Source: [Leptolyngbya] sp. PCC 7376 (GTDB taxonomy: Bacteria > Cyanobacteriota > Cyanobacteriia > Cyanobacteriales > MRBY01). Taken from it: 64,000 bases of DNA. The stretch spans positions 372,001-436,000 of the forward strand of contig NC_019683.1 in the NCBI RefSeq assembly GCF_000316605.1, in the 5' to 3' direction. The notes beneath the pieces were generated by a model, which was not told the origin of the DNA, searched no databases, and saw nothing but the letters and a program-made list of their open reading frames with translations. Positions 37,643 through 46,895 of this stretch are shown piece after piece (the first letter of the stretch is position 1; the number at the start of each line of letters is the position of its first letter). Position numbers and translations under genes: made by a program.

Positions 37643-37896
37643 CAGGCAAAATATATCTTTTATTACCTCAAAGATTATAACAAGAAATACCCTATTTCTT
37701 TGGATTTTCTCTATCTAAAGATTGGGTTATTAAAAGCATGCATAGACATTATTCAGCACATCAAATATTGTGTATTTTCAATCTCTGTTTTTTTAGAGAA
37801 ACGCGCATTTTTTATGGCTTCAAGGATATAAAATACTAGGATCAAACCATCTTTTTCTTAATTGGATACTTCAAATAGAAACTGAAAGTGGTGAGT

Positions 37897-38370
37897 CTAA
37901 CGCTTGCCGGGATTAAGCCAAAGCATCTCCCAAGTGATATATGTACCGATAGGGCTCCAGAGCAAGAAGGGGACGAGTAACGCAAAACTAAGAAGTGAAA
38001 CTGGAAAAACCAGTAGCGCCAAAATCAGGCCAATAAAAAAACCTGCACCACCAATAATCACGCCAGCCATTAAACTCCGCATCTTGCACATGACTGGGGT
38101 ATAGGCCAAAATTGCGATCTCAAGGATGCCATAGCCTGCGAGCAATAACCATGTGCGAAATCCGTAGGGATCAGTGTGCCAAATATAGTTTGCGGAGATA
38201 ATGCCGCAAATGAAAATACTGATCCAGACGATAGGGATAAATTGCTCGAAGGTTAGCCAGTTGGGACGGCGCAGTTGAAAGAACCAGCGCTGATCTGCGG
38301 CGATGATTCGGTTTAGGGCAAATCCAATGGCGATCGCCACCACCGTAATTATGAGACCTGTAACAATCAT
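37897..38370 (-). CDS. TspO/MBR family tryptophan-rich sensory protein
   Basis: A 157-residue protein with five membrane helices (about 3-20, 44-61, 74-93, 101-124, 128-148), the TspO fold. The first loop has RRPNWLTFEQFIPIVWIS (about 34-51), matching the Trp/Pro-rich loop of the family. TspO proteins bind porphyrins, bilins or sterols and affect tetrapyrrole use and stress responses. The C-terminal WEMLWLNPGKR lies near the usual last helix. It is divergent from the winged-helix membrane gene at 38454 with 83 bases between. It is a divergent member, so ligand is unknown. Confidence 0.82.
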   Translation of the reverse strand: MIVTGLIITVVAIAIGFALNRIIAADQRWFFQLRRPNWLTFEQFIPIVWISIFICGIISANYIWHTDPYGFRTWLLLAGYGILEIAILAYTPVMCKMRSLMAGVIIGGAGFFIGLILALLVFPVSLLSFALLVPFLLWSPIGTYITWEMLWLNPGKR

Positions 38371-38453
38371 TGTGAAATTCCCCAGAACCTAACTCAAATT
38401 TTATACTGGTAGATAAGACCAGTTCTGTATTTCGTGACGAAAGACGAGAATTT

Positions 38454-39764
38454 ATGAGTTTTTCACCCCAATTAATGAAAGCAGTGGAAACGCTGCAATA
38501 TCGCGCCACAGTCGGGGAAGTTGCCAGCCAAGCCGGACTCAGTGTACAGCTTGCCCAAAATCAACTTGCCAGTCTTGCGTCAGAAGCAGGAGGTAATCTC
38601 CAAGTGGCTGAGACAGGCGATATTATCTACGAATTTCCGTCAAATTTTCGGTCGATTTTATCCAGTAAATCTTTTAAATTACGGCTCAAAGCTCCCCTCG
38701 ACAAAGTCTGGCAAGCGGTTTTCTACATCATCCGTATTTCCTTCGGGGTTGCTCTCGTGGCCTCGATTGCAATCATGACGATCGCCATTCTGGCACTCAT
38801 TTTTGCAGCGAATAGTCGCGATGATAACAACAATTCCCGTTCCCGTGGCGGTGGTATCCCAACGACATGGCTCATTTGGTGGGGACCTGATTTATTCCGC
38901 ATGTTTACTCCAGGCTATTACCGTCGTGGCTACGGGCGATCGCCTCAATTGCGAGTACAGACGGCGGGCAATAGCCAAGATTCTGAGATGAACTTTTTGG
39001 AGTCGGTATTTTCATTCCTCTTTGGCGATGGCGACCCGAATCCAAACCTCGAAGATCGCCGCTGGCAAAGTATTGGCCAAGTGATTCAAAATAACGATGG
39101 CGCAGTGATTGCTGAGCAAATTGCCCCCTATTTTGATGACCTCGATAGCATTGCCGAAGAAAACCACATGATGGCGGTGATGGCACGATTTAACGGCTAT
39201 CCCGAAGTGTCTCCGGAAGGCGAGTTGATCTATTATTTCCCTGAGCTACAGGTCAAAGCAAAAGAACGTCGCAAGCAATCTGTACCAATCTTTCTCGAAG
39301 AAAATCGCTGGACATTTACCCTTGCACCAGTTAATCAAAAATTCCTCGCCATCGGCTTAGGTGGCGTGAATTTAGTGCTCGCCCTTGTCCTTGGCACGAT
39401 GCTCCAAGACCCGGCAGTGGTTGCCCAAATCGGTGGCTTTATCGGCTTAGTCAGTGCACTCTATCCTGCTCTCATCGCCTATGCGATCGCCTTTTTGACA
39501 GTGCCCCTCGTCCGATATTTTTGGATTCAACGCCGTAATGGCAAACTTCAAGCCCGCAATAGCCAACGCAAAGCCACTGCATCTGTCCTCGCAGAAGGTT
39601 ATCCACCAATGCAGAAAAAACTGAAATATGCCCAACAATTTGCCGCACAAAAAGTCATTAGAGAAACCGATATTGCCTATGGCACAGACCGTGACCTCCT
39701 CGACCAAACTTTGGATAACCAAGCCACTCTCGATGCCGACTGGCAAAAACGTTTAGAGAGCTAG
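38454..39764 (+). CDS. Membrane protein with two winged-helix-like domains, function unknown
   Basis: A 436-residue protein, not firmly recognised; it resembles membrane proteins conserved in cyanobacteria and plastid lineages. Residues about 5-65 look like a winged helix (TVGEVASQAGLSVQLAQNQLASLASEAGG in two parts, then IIYEFP). A membrane helix pair lies at about 88-122. A glycine- and asparagine-rich loop (DDNNNSRSRGGG) comes next, then IPTTWLIWWGPDLF. A second similar domain (about 200-265) ends ELIYYFPEL, echoing the first domain's end. Two or three more helices lie at about 298-355. The doubled domain with EFP/YFP endings is visible in the sequence. Its stop overlaps the convergent glycosyltransferase stop by 4 bases. 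Confidence 0.75.
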   Translation: MSFSPQLMKAVETLQYRATVGEVASQAGLSVQLAQNQLASLASEAGGNLQVAETGDIIYEFPSNFRSILSSKSFKLRLKAPLDKVWQAVFYIIRISFGVALVASIAIMTIAILALIFAANSRDDNNNSRSRGGGIPTTWLIWWGPDLFRMFTPGYYRRGYGRSPQLRVQTAGNSQDSEMNFLESVFSFLFGDGDPNPNLEDRRWQSIGQVIQNNDGAVIAEQIAPYFDDLDSIAEENHMMAVMARFNGYPEVSPEGELIYYFPELQVKAKERRKQSVPIFLEENRWTFTLAPVNQKFLAIGLGGVNLVLALVLGTMLQDPAVVAQIGGFIGLVSALYPALIAYAIAFLTVPLVRYFWIQRRNGKLQARNSQRKATASVLAEGYPPMQKKLKYAQQFAAQKVIRETDIAYGTDRDLLDQTLDNQATLDADWQKRLES

Positions 39765-40783
39765 TGCACTTCAGTAGCTTTGTCGATCAGCATCACCATC
39801 AGCTCATAGATTTGCTGTTTATGTTTCAACTCAAATTGATTGAGCACTTCTAGCCACAGGCGATCACCCAGGTCAGAAAACTCCACAATATCGAGGCATA
39901 ACGACAAAGCTGAATCCATTTCTCCAGCATCAAAATAATGTTCTACAGCTTGAAAACATTGCCAATAGCGACTTTTTTTTGAAGTTCTTTGTTCTAAAGA
40001 CGAAAAATAATGCTGCGATAAATTCAGAACTTGCCAAATATATTGGTCTGAAATACTTGTTTGATATTGCTTGGATTTTTGCTGTTCATGATGACGACAA
40101 GCACCAATATATTGGGGCAAGTAATACCATTGCAACTCTGTCACTTTACTTACGCGTCGTAACAGTTCCCAGTCTGCCGAAACATCTAAATCTGCTTTGA
40201 AATAGCCAACCTTTTCAAAAATCTGTTTACTATAAATTGTTGCCACGCACTCCAATGGATTATTCGCTAAAAACAAATTTAAAAATTCTTGATTCGCTAA
40301 TCCTTGATTACCCAGAAAAGAAGACTTCTTAATAATTTTATCGGTGTCGTCAATCGTATAAGAAGCGCCGCTAACCAAATCTAGAGAGGGTTGCTTCTGA
40401 ATAATCTCCTCAAACCAGAGGAGTGTATTTTCCAGTAATAAATCATCATCATGGACAATATAAATCCAAGGGCTATTTGCTAGCTTTATACCCCAATTTA
40501 TGTTGGAGTATTCCCCAAGGTTTTGAGGATGTCGTAGATAGTAAATTGTATATTTCTCAGATGGTAGATAGGGTCGGCATTTCTCTACTATTTGTTGTAT
40601 ATCTTGGCGACTAAATGTTTGACTCGCATCGTCTAATAGAAGGATTTCAGTGCGACATTGATGTTGCTGCTGACAGATTGATTTCAAACAAGATTCAAAA
40701 TAGTTCAGACGATTATGAAGAGGCAGAATAATCGAAAATTGAAATTTTATTTTGTTCGAGTAATCTTGAAGCAATGGTTGCAT
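39761..40783 (-). CDS. Family 2 glycosyltransferase
   Basis: A 340-residue GT-A fold glycosyltransferase with no membrane segment. The opening FSIILPLHNRLNYFESCLKS (about 15-34) and EILLLDDASQT are the nucleotide-sugar binding strands. The DxD-type motif is YIVHDDDLLL (about 107-116). The GSG-like acceptor region has GACRHHEQQKS. Donor and acceptor are unknown; GT2 members of this type often extend surface glycans. The last 100 residues are helical and may be a partner-binding tail. It is isolated, with no other glycan gene beside it. Confidence 0.88.
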   Translation of the reverse strand: MQPLLQDYSNKIKFQFSIILPLHNRLNYFESCLKSICQQQHQCRTEILLLDDASQTFSRQDIQQIVEKCRPYLPSEKYTIYYLRHPQNLGEYSNINWGIKLANSPWIYIVHDDDLLLENTLLWFEEIIQKQPSLDLVSGASYTIDDTDKIIKKSSFLGNQGLANQEFLNLFLANNPLECVATIYSKQIFEKVGYFKADLDVSADWELLRRVSKVTELQWYYLPQYIGACRHHEQQKSKQYQTSISDQYIWQVLNLSQHYFSSLEQRTSKKSRYWQCFQAVEHYFDAGEMDSALSLCLDIVEFSDLGDRLWLEVLNQFELKHKQQIYELMVMLIDKATEVH

Positions 40784-40869
40784 GAAAATCGTTTTTCAAC
40801 AGAATAGAAGATGATTAAGACAAACAATATTCCAGGAAAATCTATCAGTATCGTCAGACAATTGTAGCC

Positions 40870-41320
40870 ATGGTAATAGTTGAACTCCTAGTAGGCATAA
40901 GCTTAGCTTTGGTTGGCGCAAATTTTGCCTATTTTGTGGCGTGGAAAAATCTAGTGACTCTTTTTGCTTACAAGCCGAAAGCGATCACCTCAGCACAGAT
41001 TGGCGAAAAAATTTATGTGGCGGGCAAGTTAGCGGGTAGAGCAAGTCAGTATTCACCTCTAACAAAGACTCCCTGTGTCAGCTGGCGGATTATCGTTACT
41101 GAAACCAAAAGCAAAAATAGCACCCTAACCCTATTAGACGAAGAGTCCAAAGAGCACTTCATGGTGAGCGATCGAAGTGGCATGGTTGAAGTGCAGTCTC
41201 TTTCTCACAAACGCCCTCTAATCAAGCTCGGCAACGATAGTTTTTTCTTCTCTACCTATAATTTTTCAGCCCATGACTTTGTCGGTTTAGGACAACCCAC
41301 GGTCTCTTTGCATCAAAATA
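40870..41320 (+). pseudogene. 5' part of a GIDE-like membrane protein gene split by IS630
   Basis: The first 150 codons of an interrupted gene. The protein starts with a membrane helix (IVELLVGISLALVGANFAYFV) and contains SPLTKTPCVSWRIIV and HFMVSDRSGMVEV. These match the GIDE/BAM-type domain found in bacterial and eukaryotic membrane proteins related to E3 ligase GIDE. After TA at 41319-41320 the frame enters the IS630 element and stops at 41349 with foreign residues. Joining base 41320 to 42269 restores one frame of 251 codons. Confidence 0.85.
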
Positions 41321-41338
41321 TAGCAGCGAAGGAGAAGG

Positions 41339-41830
41339 TTAGGACATAGAACAGAAGGCTATTCTGATGGCATCGAACAAATCCTCAGTCTTCTTGATGA
41401 GCTTACTTACCTCCTTCTTTAACCTCCCCCAAAACTTCTCTATCTTGTTCAGGTGTGGTGAGTAGGGTGGCAAAAATATCACTTCACATCCTGCCTTCGC
41501 CACCAATGTTTGTATTCTTTCCTTTGGATGAACACTGGCATTATCCAGAATAATAATTTGACCCGGAATCAACTCTGGCACTAAGCAATCCTCTACCCAT
41601 TGGCAAACTAAGGCGCTGTTGGCATAGCCCTCAAATACCATCGGTGCTATCTGCTCTCCCTCTCGCCATCCTCCAATCACGCTAACTCGTTCTGTACGAT
41701 GACCTAACTTCTCTGCGATAAACCTCTCTGACTTATGGCAGTAGCCATACCCATAATCTAAGGTATTATCAAATCCACTTTCATCGATATATACGAGTCG
41801 TTCTTGGCCATACTGCTTCAGTTGTGCCAC
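41339..41830 (-). pseudogene. IS630 OrfB of copy 2
   Basis: A 163-residue catalytic half with all three acidic motifs (YIDESGFD, IIILDNASVH, LNKIEKFWGRLKKE). It matches the copy at 15838 in all but about three residues. It depends on a frameshift from orfA, which is broken in this copy, so it is called a pseudogene. It could be rescued only if expressed alone. Confidence 0.8.
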
Positions 41831-41969
41831 AAATGCTTTTTCTAATTCTTTATCTCTCTCTTGATATCGATAGGTCTTTTTTTTCGAGTAAATTCAATTT
41901 TCCGTAGAGCTTCACGTCTGGATGCATCACTAATAGACTCTGGCCATTTCTCCGCCATTTCCTTCTGGG

Positions 41970-42209
41970 TTAGATGCCCATATTCCTCTGCAAAAGCACG
42001 AAAGCATCTAGATCATTAATCTTCGGTTGAGGGCCTCGACGGTAATCTGTCTTCGGAGCGACTGAACCGATTTTCTCTCGTCGTTTCAGCCACAGGTCTA
42101 GCGTATTTCGGCTAATACCAAAGAAGCGACAGATATCACTTTTTCGTTCACCTTTATCGAAGGCGGCAACAGCTTTTAGGCGTAAATCAAGACTATGGGG
42201 AGCAGGCAT
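41970..42209 (-). pseudogene. IS630 OrfA of copy 2, frameshifted
   Basis: The first 67 residues match the OrfA of copy 1 (MPAPHSLDLRLKAVAAFDKG...KINDLDAF), then a missing base changes the frame and it ends after VLLQRNMGI. The rest of orfA and the A8 run (complement at 41877-41884) remain in the DNA but out of frame. Confidence 0.88.
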
Positions 42210-42268
42210 GGCATCTATGTTTATTGCTTCTATCCTATTCTGTCTTAACCCACTCCTTGCCTGCTATA

Positions 42269-42573
42269 TCTTCCAAGACTTTTCAGATAAACAGGCGATC
42301 GCCTTCCTAGAGGAGAACAACATTAAACGTGAAGGCTATCTTGGCAATCGCAAGTCTATCGCCATTCGAGAATACACGCGGCAAGTCGGTGACCCTATTT
42401 ATCTCTGGGGCAAAATCATTCGCGGCGATCGCCATCAAAAAAGACTCAATCCATGGTTAATCAGCCACTCACCTCGCCGCGACCTCATGCTGATACTTAT
42501 TTTCCTTGGGTTACTAGGCCTATTTTTCTTAACCTTTGGTTGCACCATTATTTATCAAATATTGCGCTACTAA
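42269..42573 (+). pseudogene. 3' part of the GIDE-like membrane protein gene
   Basis: The last 101 codons of the split gene. It continues IFQDFSDKQAIAFLEENN, then contains AIREYTRQVGDPIYLWGKI, a motif like the RE-ixxGDxvyvlG block of GIDE-like proteins. It ends in a membrane helix (LMLILIFLGLLGLFFLTFG). No start codon with a ribosome site remains in this part, apart from frames started inside the IS630 element. The intact ancestor would have had an N- and a C-terminal membrane anchor. Confidence 0.82.
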
Positions 42574-42962
42574 AAACAACAAAACAGCCTTATCTACAAG
42601 CAGCATAAGCTCTTATTTCTCCAACGAAATCTCACCTAGACACCAAAGCCACAATGACCTTAATATTAAATTAAGATCTTGAAAATCTTTATGAAATTCC
42701 TTCCGAATTAGTCTCAAATCTCATTTACATAACTCAATAAAAATGAGAGTGTCACGGCAAAAATATTGTATTTAAATTTCAAAAAATGCTTCAGAGCGGT
42801 CATTTTACCGGCTTTTAGTAAAGAAATAAAAAGCTCAGGCAAGAAATGTAAAGATGCTTTTTGAATTTTAGAAGCAATACATAAGATGTTGCGTAAATAC
42901 AAACAAGTTTTGGTTCGCCAGAACTTAACTTTTTTAAAATTCACCCGTAATCATAAAGAAAC
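42574..42962 (+). promoter_or_regulatory. psbA upstream region
   Basis: 389 bases of AT-rich DNA without a supported gene. The psbA promoter must lie here; a possible -35/-10 pair is TTGAAT near 42861 and TAAGAT near 42882, spacing 15, which is weak. Purine-rich AATCATAAAGAAAC precedes the psbA ATG. A single TTTACAT half-site near 42723 could belong to an HLR1-type box, but no paired half is evident. Confidence 0.4.
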
Positions 42963-44045
42963 ATGACTACTACTCTAAAGCAGCGCGAAGGCGCTTCTTT
43001 GTGGGAAAAGTTCTGTAAGTGGATTACTAGCGTTGAAAACCGCATTTATGTTGGTTGGTTCGGCGTTTTAATGATTCCTTGTCTTTTATCCGCAACTATC
43101 TGCTTTATCATCGCTTTCATCGCAGCACCAGCTGTTGATATTGATGGTATCCGTGAGCCCGTAGCAGGTTCTCTCCTCTACGGTAACAACATCATTTCTG
43201 GTGCTGTTGTTCCTTCTTCTAACGCAATTGGTCTCCACTTCTACCCCATCTGGGAAGCAGCTTCCCTCGATGAGTGGTTGTACAACGGTGGCCCTTACCA
43301 GTTGGTAATCTTCCACTTCCTCATCGGCATCTATTGCTGGATGGGTCGTCAGTGGGAACTTTCCTACCGTCTTGGTATGCGTCCTTGGATCTGTGTTGCT
43401 TACAGTGCTCCTGTAATCGCAGCAACTTCCGTATTCTTGATTTACCCCATCGGTCAGGGTTCTTTCTCTGATGGTATGCCTTTGGGTATCTCTGGTACGT
43501 TCAACTTCATGATCGTTTTCCAAGCTGAGCACAACATCCTCATGCACCCCTTCCACATGCTCGGTGTGGCTGGTGTCTTTGGTGGTTCTTTGTTCTCCGC
43601 TATGCACGGTTCTCTCGTTACTTCTTCTCTCGTTCGTGAAACAACTGAGACTGAGTCCTTGAACTACGGTTACAAGTTTGGTCAAGAGGAAGAGACTTAC
43701 AACATCGTTGCAGCTCACGGCTACTTCGGTCGTTTGATCTTCCAATACGCTTCCTTCAACAACAGCCGCTCCTTGCACTTCTTGCTTGGTACATGGCCTG
43801 TAGTCGGAATCTGGTTCACTGCTCTTGGTATTTCTACCATGGCATTCAACCTCAATGGTTTCAACTTCAACCAGTCTGTTCTTGACAGTCAAGGTCGTGT
43901 AATCAACACTTGGGCTGACATTCTTAACCGTGCAAACCTCGGTTTTGAAGTAATGCACGAGCGTAACGCTCACAACTTCCCTCTCGACTTGGCGTCTGGT
44001 ACTGAGGCTCCTGTAGCTCTCCAAGCGCCTGCAATCAACGGTTAA
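42963..44045 (+). CDS. psbA: Photosystem II D1 protein, Gln130 (D1:1) type
   Basis: The 360-residue D1 reaction-centre protein of photosystem II, with five membrane helices. Ligands for the manganese cluster and electron carriers are complete: Asp170, Glu189, His190, His198, His215, Ser264, His272, His332, Glu333, His337 and Asp342. The tail after Ala344 ([10 protein letters not shown]) is the part removed by CtpA. Residue 130 is Gln ([12 protein letters not shown]), the form called D1:1 or low-light type, while high-light copies have Glu. Other changes from the usual sequence include IAATSV at 152-157, LNYGY at 233-237 and HFLLGTW at 272-278. It is one gene with its own terminator; other psbA copies likely lie outside the window. 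Confidence 0.98.
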   Translation: MTTTLKQREGASLWEKFCKWITSVENRIYVGWFGVLMIPCLLSATICFIIAFIAAPAVDIDGIREPVAGSLLYGNNIISGAVVPSSNAIGLHFYPIWEAASLDEWLYNGGPYQLVIFHFLIGIYCWMGRQWELSYRLGMRPWICVAYSAPVIAATSVFLIYPIGQGSFSDGMPLGISGTFNFMIVFQAEHNILMHPFHMLGVAGVFGGSLFSAMHGSLVTSSLVRETTETESLNYGYKFGQEEETYNIVAAHGYFGRLIFQYASFNNSRSLHFLLGTWPVVGIWFTALGISTMAFNLNGFNFNQSVLDSQGRVINTWADILNRANLGFEVMHERNAHNFPLDLASGTEAPVALQAPAING

Positions 44046-44095
44046 TCATTAGTTTGATTTAGCCAAAGTCGAAAGGCTTAGTTTAATAAAACAAC

Positions 44096-44124
44096 AAAAC
44101 CTCTACCGAGTCGGTAGGGGTTTT
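44096..44124 (+). terminator. psbA terminator
   Basis: A stem from AAAACCTCTACCGA paired with TCGGTAGGGGTTTT, with a 1-3 base loop and one T-G pair, lies 50 bases past the psbA stop. The T-run forms the end of the stem, so the signal could work in both directions. Confidence 0.8.
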
Positions 44125-44460
44125 GTGTTGTTGGGGAAATTTCAAAAGGGAGAAGGTCAAGAGAAATATCCTTTCTCGAAATCTATAACGTCCGAAATAA
44201 GCACTCATCTCAGTTAAGAAAAACAACTTTAAGCTTGCTTATTTAGCTTGGTAAAAATATCCACTTATGTGCGAATTTCCGCAGGATAATAGAGGTGTAG
44301 ATAGAAGTCCACTCTAATGATTACAGCCACAGACTATTAGGTGTTTCACCATAGCTTAGAGAAGGCATAATTGTGCGACATCGAACCAATATAGTTAGTG
44401 GAAGTACTTTATGGACTTCTAGCTACCTATCGCTTCAAAAAAACGCGGGAGGTTCGAGCT
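44125..44460 (+). other. pflB upstream region
   Basis: 336 bases without a gene. It includes an inverted repeat TGCG-N6-CGCA at 44270-44283 next to GATAAT (44285-44290), and GGTG-TTT-CACC near 44340. A strong ribosome site GGGAGG lies at 44447-44452. The region should hold the promoter for the fermentation operon, but no accepted oxygen- or CRP-type box is clear. Confidence 0.45.
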
Positions 44461-46740
44461 ATGATCGCTACTCCAAAAACCTTTGAGACCCAGACCAAAA
44501 AAGAAATACAAGATGCATGGTCGGGATTTGCCAGAGGGAACTGGTGTAAAGCCATCGATGTGAGGGATTTTATTCAACGCAACTATAAGCCCTACACTGC
44601 TGGCAAAGATTTTTTATCACCTCCCACTGACTGGACTCGCCAGCTCTGGGATCAAGTTGCTGCCCTAATGAAAGAGGAGCGGGAAAAAGGCATTCTCGGC
44701 GCAGACACTAGCATTGTCACAGGAATCACCGCCCATGCCCCCGGCTATATCGACAAAGACCTAGAACAAATTGTCGGGTTGCAAACTGACAAACCGCTCA
44801 AGCGCGCAATCATGCCGTTTGGTGGTATTCGGGTGGTGAATAAATCCCTTGAAGCTTATGGCTATACTCCTGACCCCCAAGTCACTGAGATTTTCTCGAA
44901 ATACCGCAAGAGTCACAACGACGGCGTCTTCGATGGCTACACTTCCGATATGCGCAAAGCCCGCCACTCCGGCATCATTACAGGTTTGCCGGATGCCTAT
45001 GGTCGCGGTCGCATTATTGGTGATTATCGACGGGTAGCCCTCTATGGCATTGATCGTCTTGTAGAAGATAAGCGATCGCAACTGTTGAGCCTCGAAGTGG
45101 ATGCCATGACCGAAAAGGTAATCCAACTGAGAGAAGAAATCTCCGAGCAAATCCGCGCGCTCTATGAACTCAAAGAAATGGCCGCGAGCTATGGCTTTGA
45201 TATTGGTCGTCCGGCAGTAACCGCGAAAGAAGCCACCCAATGGGTTTATTTCGGTTATCTCGGCGCGGTGAAAGAACAAAACGGCGCAGCGATGTCCCTC
45301 GGACGGGTTTCTACTTTCCTTGATATCTACTTCGAGCGCGATTTAGCTGAAGGCATTACTACAGAAGCTGAATTGCAAGAGTTAGTAGACCATTTCGTTA
45401 TCAAGTTACGGATGGTACGTTTCCTTCGGACACCAGCTTACAATCAGCTTTTCTCTGGCGATCCCACTTGGGTAACCGAATCCATCGGTGGTATGGGTGA
45501 AGATGGGCGGACATTGGTCACTCGCAACAGTTTTCGTTTCCTCCAAACCCTCTACAATCTCGGCGCTGCCCCAGAACCTAATTTGACAGTGCTCTGGTCT
45601 AAACGGATGCCGCTACCTTTCCGAGAATTTTGTGCCCAGGTTTCGATTGATACTAGCTCGATCCAGTACGAAAACGATGACTTGATGCGTCCCTATTATG
45701 GCGACGACTACGGCATTGCCTGCTGCGTATCGGGTATGCGCATCGGCAAACAAATGCAGTTTTTCGGCGCACGGGTAAATCTCGCGAAGGCTTTGCTCTA
45801 TGCGATCAATGGCGGCAAGGATGAGAAATCGGGTGACCAAGTGGCTCCGGCATTTGCGCCAGTTACTGGTGATGTTTTGGAATACGACGATGTGATGGCG
45901 AAGTTCGAGCTGATGATGGGTTGGCTCGCTAAAACCTATGTCAATGCTCTCAATATCATCCACTACATGCACGACAAATATTGCTATGAGCGGATTGAGA
46001 TGGCGCTCCATGACCGGGATGTATTCCGCACCATGGCCTGCGGTATGGCTGGTTTGTCGGTGGTGGCGGATTCCCTCGCGGCGATTAAATATTCTCGTGT
46101 GAGAGTGATTCGTGATGCTAATGGTTTAGCGGTAGATTATGCCATTGACGGTGATTATCCAGCCTTTGGTAATAACGATGACCGGGTGGATGTGATCGCC
46201 TGTGAGATTCTCAGCAAGTTTATGGGTGAAGTGCGCAAACATCCCACCTACCGCGATGCTCTGCCAACCCAATCTATTTTGACCATTACGTCGAATGTGG
46301 TTTATGGCAAGAAGACTGGCAGTACCCCCGATGGCCGTAAGGCTGGTGAACCCTTTGCCCCCGGCGCAAACCCCATGCATGGGCGAGATTATAAAGGTGC
46401 TGTTGCTGCCCTCGAATCCGTGGCGAAACTTCCCTACGATGATGCCCAAGATGGTATTTCCTATACTTTCTCGATTGTGCCCGATGCCCTCGGTCGTGAA
46501 AAAGGCGATCGCCGCACCAATCTCGTGAATTTATTAGATGGTTATTTTGCTAGCACTGGCCATCACATAAACGTCAATGTGTTGAACCGCGAGACCTTGC
46601 TTGATGCGATGGATCATCCTGAGAAGTATCCACAACTCACTATTCGTGTATCGGGTTATGCAGTGAACTTCATTAAGCTCACCCGCGAACAACAGTTAGA
46701 CGTAGTAAATCGCACCTTCCATAAAGGTCTCTGGATCTAA
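44461..46740 (+). CDS. pflB: Pyruvate formate-lyase (formate C-acetyltransferase)
   Basis: A 759-residue glycyl-radical enzyme that splits pyruvate with CoA into acetyl-CoA and formate under anoxia. The catalytic cysteines are Cys421-Cys422 ([10 protein letters not shown]), and the radical site is Gly732 in RVSGYAVNF. Both match E. coli PflB (Cys418/419 and Gly734) in position. ATG at 44461 is chosen because GGGAGG lies 8 bases upstream; a frame from 44398 adds 21 unlike residues. It is followed by its activase pflA and by adhE. Pfl is rare in cyanobacteria and serves dark anoxic fermentation. Oxygen destroys the radical form, so expression is likely confined to dark or micro-oxic periods. 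Confidence 0.97.
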   Translation: MIATPKTFETQTKKEIQDAWSGFARGNWCKAIDVRDFIQRNYKPYTAGKDFLSPPTDWTRQLWDQVAALMKEEREKGILGADTSIVTGITAHAPGYIDKDLEQIVGLQTDKPLKRAIMPFGGIRVVNKSLEAYGYTPDPQVTEIFSKYRKSHNDGVFDGYTSDMRKARHSGIITGLPDAYGRGRIIGDYRRVALYGIDRLVEDKRSQLLSLEVDAMTEKVIQLREEISEQIRALYELKEMAASYGFDIGRPAVTAKEATQWVYFGYLGAVKEQNGAAMSLGRVSTFLDIYFERDLAEGITTEAELQELVDHFVIKLRMVRFLRTPAYNQLFSGDPTWVTESIGGMGEDGRTLVTRNSFRFLQTLYNLGAAPEPNLTVLWSKRMPLPFREFCAQVSIDTSSIQYENDDLMRPYYGDDYGIACCVSGMRIGKQMQFFGARVNLAKALLYAINGGKDEKSGDQVAPAFAPVTGDVLEYDDVMAKFELMMGWLAKTYVNALNIIHYMHDKYCYERIEMALHDRDVFRTMACGMAGLSVVADSLAAIKYSRVRVIRDANGLAVDYAIDGDYPAFGNNDDRVDVIACEILSKFMGEVRKHPTYRDALPTQSILTITSNVVYGKKTGSTPDGRKAGEPFAPGANPMHGRDYKGAVAALESVAKLPYDDAQDGISYTFSIVPDALGREKGDRRTNLVNLLDGYFASTGHHINVNVLNRETLLDAMDHPEKYPQLTIRVSGYAVNFIKLTREQQLDVVNRTFHKGLWI

Positions 46741-46841
46741 ACTCCCCCTTAGTAAAGGGGGGCTGGGGGGGGATCCTCCTAAGCTGCATAACCTACTGAA
46801 GATCCCTCCGCCTTCGGCACCTCCCTTATTAAGGGAGGCAA
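46741..46841. repeat. Palindromic repeat element between pflB and pflA
   Basis: The 101-base spacer begins with CTCCCCCTTAGTAAAGGGGGG and ends with CCTCCCTTATTAAGGGAGG, two hairpins separated by a ATCCCTCCGCCTTCGGCACC segment. Such CCCTTA/TAAGGG palindromes are common dispersed repeats in cyanobacterial genomes. The right arm provides a GGGAGG close to an in-frame ATG at 46842. The same kind of palindrome lies after gltX at 17099-17118. Confidence 0.75.
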
Positions 46842-46895
46842 ATGAGAAACCAGAGAAATCTCATTTCAGCAAGTAACTTTTTTCACGTCATCACC

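Larger units (their letters stand above)
41321..42266 (-). mobile_element. IS630 family element, copy 2 (946 bp, inactivated)
   Basis: The second copy of the element at 15401-16347, in opposite orientation. TA flanks are at 41319-41320 and 42267-42268. It differs by a 1-base deletion in orfA near 42001-42003 (three A instead of the four T complement in copy 1) and a few substitutions, such as Phe to Val in the DNAS(F/V)HPKE motif. The deletion shifts orfA, so this copy cannot make the normal transposase by itself. It splits the GIDE-like gene. Confidence 0.93.

Noticed and set aside
42723-42740. HLR1 (RpaB) site upstream of psbA
   Set aside because: Only one TTTACAT half is visible, about 240 bases from the ATG, and no second half at the right spacing.
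42714-42944. 76-codon minus-strand frame upstream of psbA
   Set aside because: AT-rich promoter region with low-complexity translation (many Lys, Phe, Leu) and no ribosome site.
43086-44024. Long minus-strand open frame of 312 codons across psbA
   Set aside because: It lies wholly antisense to a perfect psbA and has no family likeness. Strong codon bias in psbA keeps the opposite frame open.
44270-44283. TGCG-N6-CGCA as a CRP- or FNR-type site for pflB
   Set aside because: Half-sites do not match TGTGA or TTGAT, and the position between a possible -35 and -10 does not fit an activator.
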